Assembly (NCBI RefSeq): GCF_016429155.1
Contig: NZ_JAELUC010000024.1
Coordinates: forward strand, 1-53,130
Direction of reading: 5' to 3'
Length of the DNA stretch: 53,130 nt
Source: Pedobacter sp. ASV12
GTDB lineage: Bacteria > Bacteroidota > Bacteroidia > Sphingobacteriales > Sphingobacteriaceae
Part shown: positions 26,452 through 34,071 of the stretch, one piece after another
How the letters are laid out: the number at the start of each line of letters is the position of its first letter
How positions within the stretch are numbered: position 1 is the stretch's first letter
Position numbers and translations under genes: made by a program
The notes under the pieces: model-generated
What the model was told of the DNA's origin: nothing
The model's input: the letters and a program-made list of their open reading frames with translations, nothing else
Database searches by the model: none

Positions 26452-27195
26452 TTAAAGCATACCGCCACAAACCGATAGGGTTTGCCCGGTGATATAAGCG
26501 CTCATATCTGATGCCAAGAATACGCAAGCATTGGCAATATCTTCGGTTTCACCAGCGCGTTTCAGCGGAATACCAGCTTCCCAACCTTCAACCACTTTCG
26601 GATCCAATACATCGGTCATTTCGGTACGGATAAATCCTGGAGCGATGACATTGGCACGGATGTTACGTGAACCCAGCTCTTTGGCAATAGATTTGGTAAA
26701 ACCGATGATACCGGCCTTAGAAGCCGCATAGTTAGCCTGACCAGCATTGCCCGTAACGCCAACTACCGAACTCATGTTTATGAATACGCCTTTACGGGCT
26801 TTCATCATTACTTTAGAGGCAGCCTTGGTGACATTGAAAATCGATTTCAGGTTTACATTCATAACATCGTCCCAGTTTTCTTCGCTCATGCGCATCAACA
26901 GGCCGTCTTTGGTAATGCCCGCATTGTTCACCACAATATCGATGGTGCCAAATTCGGCCACAATATCATTGATCAGCTTTTCGGCTTCCTCAAACTTTGA
27001 AGCGTCTGACCTGTAGCCTTTCACCTTGGTGCCAAAGCTTTGCAGCTCTTTTTCCAAAGCCTCGCCTTTTTCTACAGACGACAGGTAGGTAAATGCAACA
27101 TTGGCCCCTTGTTCGGCAAATTTTTCGGCTATTTTACGCCCTATTCCTTTTGATGCACCTGTAACCAGGGCTGTTTTTCCTTCTAGTAATTTCAT
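26452..27195 (-). CDS. fabG: 3-oxoacyl-[acyl-carrier-protein] reductase
   Basis: 247 residues, the standard SDR length. It reduces beta-ketoacyl-ACP with NADPH in fatty-acid elongation. Motifs: TGASKGIG (12-19), D64 in RSDAS, NNAG (90-93), catalytic Ser at 142-143, Y156 and K160 (YAASK), and APGFIRTEMT. The Thr35/Tyr/Leu region after the glycine loop fits NADPH use. It is not beside other fab genes, which is usual in this phylum. REP-like sequences lie just upstream (27210-27342). Confidence 0.92.
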   Translation of the reverse strand: MKLLEGKTALVTGASKGIGRKIAEKFAEQGANVAFTYLSSVEKGEALEKELQSFGTKVKGYRSDASKFEEAEKLINDIVAEFGTIDIVVNNAGITKDGLLMRMSEENWDDVMNVNLKSIFNVTKAASKVMMKARKGVFINMSSVVGVTGNAGQANYAASKAGIIGFTKSIAKELGSRNIRANVIAPGFIRTEMTDVLDPKVVEGWEAGIPLKRAGETEDIANACVFLASDMSAYITGQTLSVCGGML

Positions 27196-27209
27196 TTAAT
27201 TTAGTTTAT

Positions 27210-27342
27210 GTCAGTCTGAGCCTGTCGAAGACCCTTGATGGCTGATTTTGTTTAACTCAAACCAAAGATATAGCTCTATTTTTGTTTTTAAAATTAGACT
27301 GTTTAATTATTTCATCCCTAGCTATCCTTCGAGCTCAGGATG
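27210..27342. repeat. REP-like palindromic elements between aguA and fabG
   Basis: 27210-27232 reads GTCAGTCTGAGCCTGTCGAAG(AC), the widespread bacterial REP-type core (reverse: CTTCGACAGGCTCAG). A degenerate, inverted relative ATCCTTCGAGCTCAGGAT lies at 27324-27341 and forms its own small hairpin. The pair fills a 181-base intergenic region that holds no gene. Confidence 0.6.
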
Positions 27343-27376
27343 TATAACAATAGCCCCTGGCAACCGAAAATTAAAA

Positions 27377-28471
27377 CTAAACGGCTGGTTCTTGTTGGCT
27401 CAAACAATGGAAGCTGCCTAAGCCCCAAATAATATCTGTCGAATCGATACCGATAACCTCCCTGTCTGGAAAGGCTTTTTGGATGATTTCGAGCGCCGGC
27501 TTGTCGTTCACATCCCTAAAGGTTGGTACAATAACGGCCGCATTGGCGATGTAAAAATTGGCATAAGAAGCCGGCAAACGGGTGTCTTCGTAAATGACCG
27601 GCGATGGCATCGGCAATTTGATGATGTTCAACGGTCTTCCATCAAGCAACTTCATGCCTTTAAGTGCTTCCAGGTTTTCTTGCAGCAACAAATAGTTTTC
27701 ATCCAGCGGATTGCTTTCTACCACCGTAAGCACGGTATCTTCGTTTACAAAGCGCGTTATATCGTCGATATGGCCATCGGTATCATCGCCTACAATGCCA
27801 TCGCCTACCCAAAGCACCTGTTCGGCACCATAGAACTCTTTCAGGTAGGTTTCAATCTGTTCTTTGTTCAGGTGCGGATTTCTGTTTTCGTTGAGGAGGC
27901 AGGCCGTACTGGTTAAAATGGTTCCTGCACCATTAAATTCTACCGAACCGCCTTCCATCACGATATCCGGTGTAAACAAAGGCAGGTTAAAGTGCCTGGC
28001 TATTTTGGTCGGGATCACATCATCCAAATCGTAAGGCGGATATTTACCGCCCCAGGCATTATAGCCCCAGTCGACCACCGCTTTTTCTTTGCCTTTTACC
28101 ACAAACGCCGGACCATGGTCGCGGCACCAGGCATCGTTGCTCTCGTTAAAATAAAATTCGATTTGGCTCAAATCGGCCTCCACTTTTTGCAATTCGGCAA
28201 TAGCGAAAGCCTTCATTGCTTCATCCCTGACGTTGATGCGTACTTTTTCGCCTTTGGCAACGGCTTTGATAAACTGGCAATAAGGAGCGTAAATGGTTTC
28301 GATCTTGCCCGGCCACGAAGCCTCTTTATGGGGCCAGCTTAGCCAGGTTGCCTCGTGTTTGGCCCATTCGGCAGGGAAAGTGTAGCCTTGTTTTTTGGGC
28401 GTTGACAGTTCGGAAAGCGAAGAGTCCGAAAGTCTTTTGATATTATCGTTATTAGTCTCTTTGTTAGACAT
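27377..28471 (-). CDS. aguA: Agmatine deiminase
   Basis: 364 residues. It hydrolyses agmatine to N-carbamoylputrescine plus ammonia, the first step of the agmatine route to putrescine. Pentein-fold motifs: AEWAKHEATWLSWPH, NDAWCRDHGPAFV, VMEGGSVEFNG, DDTDGHIDDITRF (H234), and the nucleophile C356 near the C terminus (GSFHCLSQQEP). It has a Ser/Asn-rich N-terminal extension of about 28 residues. The start overlaps the stop of the four-helix-bundle gene (TAATG), and aguB lies upstream on the same strand. Confidence 0.95.
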   Translation of the reverse strand: MSNKETNNDNIKRLSDSSLSELSTPKKQGYTFPAEWAKHEATWLSWPHKEASWPGKIETIYAPYCQFIKAVAKGEKVRINVRDEAMKAFAIAELQKVEADLSQIEFYFNESNDAWCRDHGPAFVVKGKEKAVVDWGYNAWGGKYPPYDLDDVIPTKIARHFNLPLFTPDIVMEGGSVEFNGAGTILTSTACLLNENRNPHLNKEQIETYLKEFYGAEQVLWVGDGIVGDDTDGHIDDITRFVNEDTVLTVVESNPLDENYLLLQENLEALKGMKLLDGRPLNIIKLPMPSPVIYEDTRLPASYANFYIANAAVIVPTFRDVNDKPALEIIQKAFPDREVIGIDSTDIIWGLGSFHCLSQQEPAV

Positions 28472-28824
28472 TATTTCAATGATTTGATCAAAGCGTTAAT
28501 CATGACCAGCACCTCTTCACAGGAATGATACAGTGTCGAAAAACGTTCTTCATTTATATATTTTCTTCTCTTAGTTAAGTATAAGCAAGCTACGACTTCA
28601 ATATCTGAACGCAACGAGTATCTTAAAAATCTACAAAACTCTGCGTTACTCTGTCCTGTACTGCCTTCAGCTATATTCAACACTACAGAATCTGCTGCTC
28701 TCTTCATCTGCGAGCTTAACACATAAACTTCCTCCCTTGGAAAAGTCCTTGTAAGTTGGTCAATTTCATCAGCTAAGTCCAATGCTTTTTGCCAAACTTT
28801 CAGTTGTTCAAATTTAAATGACAT
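28471..28824 (-). CDS. Four-helix bundle protein (S23/23S-IVS family)
   Basis: 117 residues, full length for the family. The start FKFEQLKVWQKALDLADEI and the middle LSSQMKRAADSVVLNIAEGS are diagnostic of the small pentameric four-helix proteins first found in intervening sequences of 23S rRNA genes. Many copies occur singly in Bacteroidota chromosomes; their role is unknown. Here it lies between aguB and aguA and is translationally coupled to aguA. Its G+C content looks lower than that of both neighbours (many TTT/AAA/TAT codons), compatible with insertion into a pre-existing agu operon. Confidence 0.93.
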   Translation of the reverse strand: MSFKFEQLKVWQKALDLADEIDQLTRTFPREEVYVLSSQMKRAADSVVLNIAEGSTGQSNAEFCRFLRYSLRSDIEVVACLYLTKRRKYINEERFSTLYHSCEEVLVMINALIKSLK

Positions 28825-28934
28825 AGGTGTATGTTTTTAGGTAGACTGAAATATACAGCATCTATGTGTTTTTCAAAAACTTGTCATTAGATTTTTTGAA
28901 AGCAACTTACGGGCTTCGGTCTCCCGACCTTATC

Positions 28935-29810
28935 CTAATCTCCGTCCAAATACCTTTTGGTAATCGGTTGGTACGAATCTATCCTTCTGTCTCTCAAGAA
29001 AGGCCAGTGCTTGCGGAAGAAGTCGGTTTCCTTGGTATCGAGTTCAACCACTTCGGTTTCTTCCTGATCGTGCGAAGCCAGGTAAAGAATACGGCCTTGG
29101 GCGTTGGTAGCGAAACTGCCGCCCCAGAATTTCATGGCGCCATCCTGCTCAAAACCTACACGGTTAACGCTCACTACAGGTACGCCATTGGCTACTGCAT
29201 GCGAACGCTGAATGGTTTGCCAAGCATTGTATTGGTCTTTGTTGGTTTCTTCGTCTTGGTCGGTAGCCCAGCCAATTGCCGTTGGATAGAACATGATATC
29301 GGCGCCCATTAAGGCAGTAATTCGCGAAGCTTCAGGATACCATTGATCCCAGCAGATCAAAATACCGATTTTGGCATATTTGGTTTGAAAAACCTTGTAG
29401 CCCAAATCGCCAGGCGTGAAGTAGAACTTTTCGTAATAAGCCGGATCGTCGGGGATGTGCATTTTGCGGTATTTGCCCAAATAGCTGCCATCAGCATCCA
29501 ACACTGCAGTGGTATTGTGATAAAGGCCTTCGGCACGTTTTTCGAACAACGAGGCAATGATAACCACGTTGAGCTCTTTGGCTACTGCCGATAAAGCGTC
29601 CGTTGACGGACCTGGGATGGCTTCTGCCAAATCAAAATTATCATAGTCTTCTACATCGCAAAAATAAAGCGAGGTAAAAAGCTCTTGCAAACAAACGATT
29701 TGCGCGCCTTTAGCTGCGGCTTCCCTCACCTTAACAATCGCTTTGTCGAGGTTTTCCTGTTTATTCTTGGTACAGCTCATCTGCACCAAACCTACTTTTA
29801 CTTTGCTCAT
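28935..29810 (-). CDS. aguB: N-carbamoylputrescine amidase
   Basis: 291 residues from the ATG at 29810 (MSKVKVGLVQMSC). An upstream in-frame start at 29867 is rejected because it runs through intergenic ATTCA repeats. It is a nitrilase-superfamily enzyme that converts N-carbamoylputrescine to putrescine, CO2 and ammonia. The catalytic triad is E43 (LQELF), K116 (GKYRKMHIPDD) and C153 (ICWDQWYPEA). It completes the pathway with aguA, which is third in the cluster. A -7 box TACCTTTG lies at 29900-29907. Confidence 0.95.
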   Translation of the reverse strand: MSKVKVGLVQMSCTKNKQENLDKAIVKVREAAAKGAQIVCLQELFTSLYFCDVEDYDNFDLAEAIPGPSTDALSAVAKELNVVIIASLFEKRAEGLYHNTTAVLDADGSYLGKYRKMHIPDDPAYYEKFYFTPGDLGYKVFQTKYAKIGILICWDQWYPEASRITALMGADIMFYPTAIGWATDQDEETNKDQYNAWQTIQRSHAVANGVPVVSVNRVGFEQDGAMKFWGGSFATNAQGRILYLASHDQEETEVVELDTKETDFFRKHWPFLRDRRIDSYQPITKRYLDGD

Positions 29811-29860
29811 CTTTTTTAAATTAGAGAATGAGTGAATGATAAAATGAATGAATAAGCTAA

Positions 29861-29889
29861 CATTCAATCATTCAACATTCAACATTCAA
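29861..29889 (+). repeat. CATTCAA direct repeats upstream of aguB
   Basis: Four copies of CATTCAA at 29861, 29869, 29876 and 29883, next to GAATGAGTGAATGATAAAATGAATGAA. The shared 11-mer ATGAGTGAATG recurs near 44650, so this is a dispersed simple-repeat family. It lies in the aguB leader, between the -7 box and the start. Confidence 0.6.
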
Positions 29890-29899
29890 AATTACGGGG

Positions 29900-29907
29900 C
29901 AAAGGTA
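29900..29907 (-). promoter_or_regulatory. Candidate -7 promoter element of aguB
   Basis: Minus-strand TACCTTTG, an exact TAnnTTTG match, about 90 bases before the ATG at 29810. No clear -33 TTG at the usual distance. Confidence 0.5.
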
Positions 29908-29941
29908 CAAAAAAGCTTGGAGGCTGGAAAGAAGAAGATAA

Positions 29942-29971
29942 GACTTGCAAAGTTTCAAAACTTCGCAAGTC
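29942..29971 (-). terminator. Terminator hairpin after the SPFH gene
   Basis: GACTTGC (29942-29948) pairs with GCAAGTC (29965-29971), extended inward by AAGTTT/AAACTT after one mismatch. On the minus strand a T-rich tail follows (TTATCTTCTTTCTTT). A hairpin of the same design recurs at 39373-39407. Confidence 0.65.
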
Positions 29972-29978
29972 TACTTGG

Positions 29979-31943
29979 CTAATCTTTTTGTGGTTTGGTT
30001 TTAACCTCTAGCACTTCGGTTGTTGCTGCTGTTGCAATCAGTTGCTCCTTGCCTTTTTCGGGATCCATCATTTCCATCAGTTTCAAGCCCAGAAGTCCGT
30101 CTATGGCTGTACCGCCCGCATTGGCCCCGCCACCAATCAGCACATCGGGGATTAGTTTGATGTGGCCTTTTGAGAGCTCTTCGGTAATTTTGTAGCGGGT
30201 AAAATTCTCACCACCCAAGGCTTTAACGGCCAGTTCATAAGCTTCGGCGGTTGATTTACCCACGGCCAGGATTTTTCCGGCTTCGGCACTACCGGTCAAC
30301 GAGATCTTCTCGGCTTCGGCCGATGCCCTTAACTTGATGGCTTCAGAATCAGCCTGTGCCCTGGCTTTCGTAGCTTCGGCCTCGGCATGTGCACGCATTT
30401 TGGTGGCTTCGGCCTCTGCGCCAACGGCCAGTTTTACGCCGGCAGCATCACCTTCAGATTTTTTAACGGTTGCACTTGCGGTACGCTCGGCAATTTCTAC
30501 GCTTTGTTGCGCTTTTACGATATCCTTTTGCATATCGGCGATGGCCGTTTCTTTTTCCATGCCCTGACGGGTTTCCTGTGCCTGTTTTTGGGTATTGTAG
30601 GTTATTTTTTGTTCTTCGGCAATTTTACGGTCGGTTAGCGTTTTCATCAGCGACTCTGGCGGCACAATATCGCCGATCAAGGTATCAACCGCATTTACGT
30701 TATATTCGTCCAATACTTTACGGATATGGTCTTTAGCCGATTCCTGGCGTTCTTTACGGGTGCTTAAGAAAGCGATTACATCACTATCTTGGGCCGAGTT
30801 ACGGAAATAGTTGCCAATGGTTGGCTCCAAAACCTGCGACACCAGGTTCACCATGTTACCGAAACGGGCAATCACTTTTGGCGCTTCCGTGGTAGGCACA
30901 TGAATGATCTGCGCCACATCCAAATTGAATGGGAAACCATCTTTAGAACGCACCGTAATGGTCGACAGGTTTTTATCGAGGTTGTGCGCCTCGCTGCGTG
31001 CGCTTGCCCAATTCAGCACCAAGTTGGTGGTAGGCACCAGCTCCACCTTCATGGTATATTTGTTGATCGGGTATTTGCCCGGGCCAAGCGGTTCTAACCA
31101 AACACCTTTAGAGCCCTTGGCTACAATATTGCCATGTTTAAAATCCGCACCAGTAAGGTCGTTGCCTTCCTGTCCGACGTAAGAAATGACCACGCCAACA
31201 TAACCAATGGGGATTTCCGTCATGGGAGTTTCTTCCAATTGAATGGCCCACGGATTGAGGTTGTACGAACCGGCCAAGATTACCTGAGGTTGCAAGCCCC
31301 TGTTGCCATTGTTTTTAATAAAGGCATCAAAGTCTTGGAAATTATTATGTCCTTCTGCCCATTTGCCCGCAATTTGGTTAGCCTCGATAGGTAAGCCATC
31401 CAAGGTTGTTACAATGCCCACCATGCTTTCCTGTATGCGGACCATATCGGTAATAGACACCTGAAACAGCAAGGTGTTGATACGATAGGAACCCGAGGTA
31501 ATGTAGGTGGCCTGTCTGCCTCGCTGTCCTCCATTTTCCAAGAATTTAACCGCATCCTGAAAGTTATCGCTATCTACGCGCTGGCCCAAAATGTTTCCGG
31601 TTGGAATTTCGGCACCGTCTTTGGCCATGATCAATCCGATTTTCCCTTCCGGAATAACCGTAAACTGTTCCATGGTAACACTGTACTGCCAAAACCACAT
31701 GCCAAAGTAAAGTCCGGGGGCCAAGGTTTTGCCCTGAAAACCGGCTTCGCCTTTCAGGGCGATAATACGCCCGTCGGGCAATTCCCTTTCCGAACCAAAG
31801 AGCACGAATTTTTTAGTAATTAGCCCGATCCTGTCTTCGGGCACGATCACCATCCCAAATAGGAACCTCAAAATATACTTGTATAACACCAGGCAAATCA
31901 ATGCCAATAAAACCCACCAATAATTTAAAATCAGCGTTTCCAT
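29979..31943 (-). CDS. SPFH-domain/flotillin-like membrane protein
   Basis: 654 residues. One N-terminal membrane helix (LILNYWWVLLALICLVLYKYIL, about 4-25) followed by a cytoplasmic region, with an SPFH/Band 7 region around 310-460 (TITVRSKDGFPFNLDVAQIIHV). A long Ala/Glu-rich coiled coil (about 460-600, repeated EAEATKARAQADSEA units) is followed by a Gly-rich C terminus. This is the flotillin arrangement that oligomerises at membrane microdomains. It is longer than usual because the segment between the helix and the SPFH domain has repeat-like blocks (IPEGKIGLIMAKDG / IPIGYVGVVISYVG). No NfeD partner is adjacent. Confidence 0.9.
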   Translation of the reverse strand: METLILNYWWVLLALICLVLYKYILRFLFGMVIVPEDRIGLITKKFVLFGSERELPDGRIIALKGEAGFQGKTLAPGLYFGMWFWQYSVTMEQFTVIPEGKIGLIMAKDGAEIPTGNILGQRVDSDNFQDAVKFLENGGQRGRQATYITSGSYRINTLLFQVSITDMVRIQESMVGIVTTLDGLPIEANQIAGKWAEGHNNFQDFDAFIKNNGNRGLQPQVILAGSYNLNPWAIQLEETPMTEIPIGYVGVVISYVGQEGNDLTGADFKHGNIVAKGSKGVWLEPLGPGKYPINKYTMKVELVPTTNLVLNWASARSEAHNLDKNLSTITVRSKDGFPFNLDVAQIIHVPTTEAPKVIARFGNMVNLVSQVLEPTIGNYFRNSAQDSDVIAFLSTRKERQESAKDHIRKVLDEYNVNAVDTLIGDIVPPESLMKTLTDRKIAEEQKITYNTQKQAQETRQGMEKETAIADMQKDIVKAQQSVEIAERTASATVKKSEGDAAGVKLAVGAEAEATKMRAHAEAEATKARAQADSEAIKLRASAEAEKISLTGSAEAGKILAVGKSTAEAYELAVKALGGENFTRYKITEELSKGHIKLIPDVLIGGGANAGGTAIDGLLGLKLMEMMDPEKGKEQLIATAATTEVLEVKTKPQKD

Positions 31944-32205
31944 AATATTTGTTTTTCATTTTTTTTACAGCAGATAAACCATTTATCTAGCGTGATATAG
32001 ATGTGTAAGCCGAGGGTTTGTTACCACTTTTCGGAATTATTTTCAACAAATATTTTCGGTGCATTTAAGGCCTCAAATAGCTTTCAGGGACGATTTTCGC
32101 CAAAACACCAAGTACAGTTGACATTTGCGGGAATCGTGATTTAAAAGGGCTGAAAAGGGCCTGAAAATCGATTTCTTGGTTTGTGCCGGTGCCTACAGAA
32201 AAACT

Positions 32206-32249
32206 TGCAAAAACGCCCATACGCGTTTTTAAAAATTTGCATGGGCGTT
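32206..32249 (-). terminator. Terminator after the TlpA-like gene
   Basis: AACGCCCAT (32212-32220) pairs perfectly with ATGGGCGTT (32241-32249). On the minus strand the stem is followed by TTTTGC. The interval 31944-32205, between this hairpin and the SPFH start, shows no gene. Confidence 0.7.
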
Positions 32250-32257
32250 AGGCCTAA

Positions 32258-33634
32258 TTATTTCTCTTCGGCAAGTTTAGACAGCTGCGCAAAAGCATCG
32301 AGTGGCCGGGGCGCTTTTTTTTCGATAATCGTACCGTCTTTGCCAATGATAACATAATGTGGGATGCCGGTTAGCTGAAAGAGCTGGTTGGCTTCACTAA
32401 TCAATTGCGGACTTAACAAATAATGTTCGCCCTCAATTTCCAGTTCTTTACGGGCGGCTAGCCAGTTTTCTTTTTTGTCGTTATAGCCAAAGTACAGAAA
32501 TACAACATCTTTGCCTTTTAGCTTATTTTTGAGTTGCCTGGCATTGGGCATTTCGCTACGGCATGGCGAGCACCAGCTAGCCCAAAAATCGAGATAGATG
32601 ACCTTGCCTTTATATTTTTTAAAGATCTCGTTGAGCGAAGCACTTTGGCTTACGTTTTCGGTAGAGCGGTTGCTCTTGGCCAATTTTGCCAAATAGGCGT
32701 TGCGCTCATCGGCAATAACCTGCAACAGTTCTTTGTGGTTTACCGATGTCTTGAATTTTTGCAACATGGCATTGTATAAACTATCCTTGCTGTTGGCGGC
32801 AAAAAACATCATCTGCCTGGTTAGGAACACCTGCTTGGTTAAGCCGCCCAGGTTGTCTTTTGTGCCAAACTCAAAGAAATCTGCAATTTTTAAGGGGAAC
32901 TTAGACCCGTTGATCTTAAAATGCATGTAGTAATTGGCCAAGTCGTTGTATTCGCTGGAGTGCATGGCTGCATAATCGTCGTTAAAACCATTGGCGGTAA
33001 GCAAGGCTACGTAATTAGGATCCGCTCTTTGTTCGGCGCTCAGCTGTTCGACCAAGGTCCGTTCGTAAGGTTCGTATTTGTAAAGGGTTTTGAGCCATTT
33101 ATAGTAATCATCGCCCAACTTATTTTGCCGATGGTAGTCTTCTAGCGTAGCCAACTGAAATTCGGCGCGTTCCTTGCGCAGCTTTAGCACTTCGGCGGGA
33201 TTAAGGCCCTTAAGCTTTTCGTAAAAGTCGCCATATTTTTCGTTTTGTTTTTTGTCGAGGTAGCTTAAAAAATTAACCTCTGCGGCGTTTGGGCCTGTAG
33301 CCGATACCCTGTTCCTCATCGTTTGTGTAAAATCGATCACCAGGTTAAGATCGTGACCGGTACAGAGGTCTAACAAGGCAAACTGATCGCCCTGTTCAAT
33401 AAGCCATTCCTGAATAGCCTTTTCGGGTAAGGTGATTTCAAATTCGCCTTTGCTGTTGAGCTTGGCTTTGTAGCGCTGGCCGTCTCTGGCCCTCGTAATG
33501 GCATTAAAGCCGTTTTTACGAAATGCGATAACGCTGTCGGTACTGTTTTTAACGACGCCCTTTACCTTAATGTTTTGGGCAAAGGCCGTAGCGGCAACTA
33601 GCCACAGGCCAGCTAATAAGAGATGATTTTTCAT
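32258..33634 (-). CDS. TlpA-family thiol-disulfide oxidoreductase
   Basis: 458 residues with a signal peptide (cleavage near AFA-Q, about 20). An N-terminal beta-rich domain of DUF4369 type (about 20-115) and a long helical middle are followed by a C-terminal thioredoxin fold from about 335. The redox motif is WCSPC with C355 and C358, and the cis-proline is P425 in GIPHYV. Such Bacteroidota proteins act in the periplasm to reduce or isomerise disulfides; partners are unknown. It is a single gene with its own terminator. Confidence 0.92.
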   Translation of the reverse strand: MKNHLLLAGLWLVAATAFAQNIKVKGVVKNSTDSVIAFRKNGFNAITRARDGQRYKAKLNSKGEFEITLPEKAIQEWLIEQGDQFALLDLCTGHDLNLVIDFTQTMRNRVSATGPNAAEVNFLSYLDKKQNEKYGDFYEKLKGLNPAEVLKLRKERAEFQLATLEDYHRQNKLGDDYYKWLKTLYKYEPYERTLVEQLSAEQRADPNYVALLTANGFNDDYAAMHSSEYNDLANYYMHFKINGSKFPLKIADFFEFGTKDNLGGLTKQVFLTRQMMFFAANSKDSLYNAMLQKFKTSVNHKELLQVIADERNAYLAKLAKSNRSTENVSQSASLNEIFKKYKGKVIYLDFWASWCSPCRSEMPNARQLKNKLKGKDVVFLYFGYNDKKENWLAARKELEIEGEHYLLSPQLISEANQLFQLTGIPHYVIIGKDGTIIEKKAPRPLDAFAQLSKLAEEK

Positions 33635-33722
33635 GGTTGCTTTTGATTGGTTCAGACCAAACTATAAATATAGTTTACCAATTGCAACTATTTAGGAAAT
33701 TTTAACATTTGCAAGCAGGCGC

Positions 33723-33935
33723 TTAGATGGAAGCCCTGTATTCTTCCTGCAATTCGAATAAACATTTGGCGCATAAACAGCCATCGTAAAGCTCACTGAT
33801 GTGCTGCACTTCATTTATGGTAAGCTGTACGGCACTGCATTGGCATTTGGTGTACGCATTGGCCTTGCACTCTATAGCAGTGCCACATCTTTCGCAGGGA
33901 ATGATTTCGTGTTTGCTATGTTTGATAGGGCTCAA
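33723..33935 (-). CDS. Cysteine-rich CWC family protein
   Basis: 70 residues. Seven or eight cysteines in the CWC pattern: PCERCGTAIECK, KCQCSAVQL, then CLCAKCL. It is a likely zinc-binding protein of unknown role (PF14375 type). It starts at a TTG (33935), since no in-frame ATG is present nearby. The 136 bases between it and nrdA contain GTTATGGGTTGTGAG repeats and the nrdA terminator. Confidence 0.8.
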   Translation of the reverse strand: MSPIKHSKHEIIPCERCGTAIECKANAYTKCQCSAVQLTINEVQHISELYDGCLCAKCLFELQEEYRASI

Positions 33936-33936
33936 G

Positions 33937-33980
33937 GTTATGGGTTGTGAGTTATGAGTTGCGAGTTATGGGTTGTGAGC
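33937..33980 (+). repeat. Degenerate GAGTTATGGGTTGT repeats
   Basis: About three to four diverged copies of a GGTTATGGGTTGTGAG / GAGTTATGAGTTGC unit in tandem, directly upstream of the CWC gene. This simple-repeat type is frequent between genes in Sphingobacteria; no coding or RNA signal is seen. Confidence 0.6.
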
Positions 33981-34004
33981 TATCCTCACATTGCAAAAGT
34001 AGGA

Positions 34005-34042
34005 ACAAAAAATAAGGTTCTGAACTTTCGCCCAAAACCTTA
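34005..34042 (-). terminator. Terminator after nrdA
   Basis: On the minus strand TAAGGTT (34042-34036) pairs with AACCTTA (34019-34013), followed by TTTTTTG. It lies 30 bases after the nrdA stop. Confidence 0.7.
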
Positions 34043-34071
34043 CTTTATAATTATATCTAGCTTGCTGGCTA

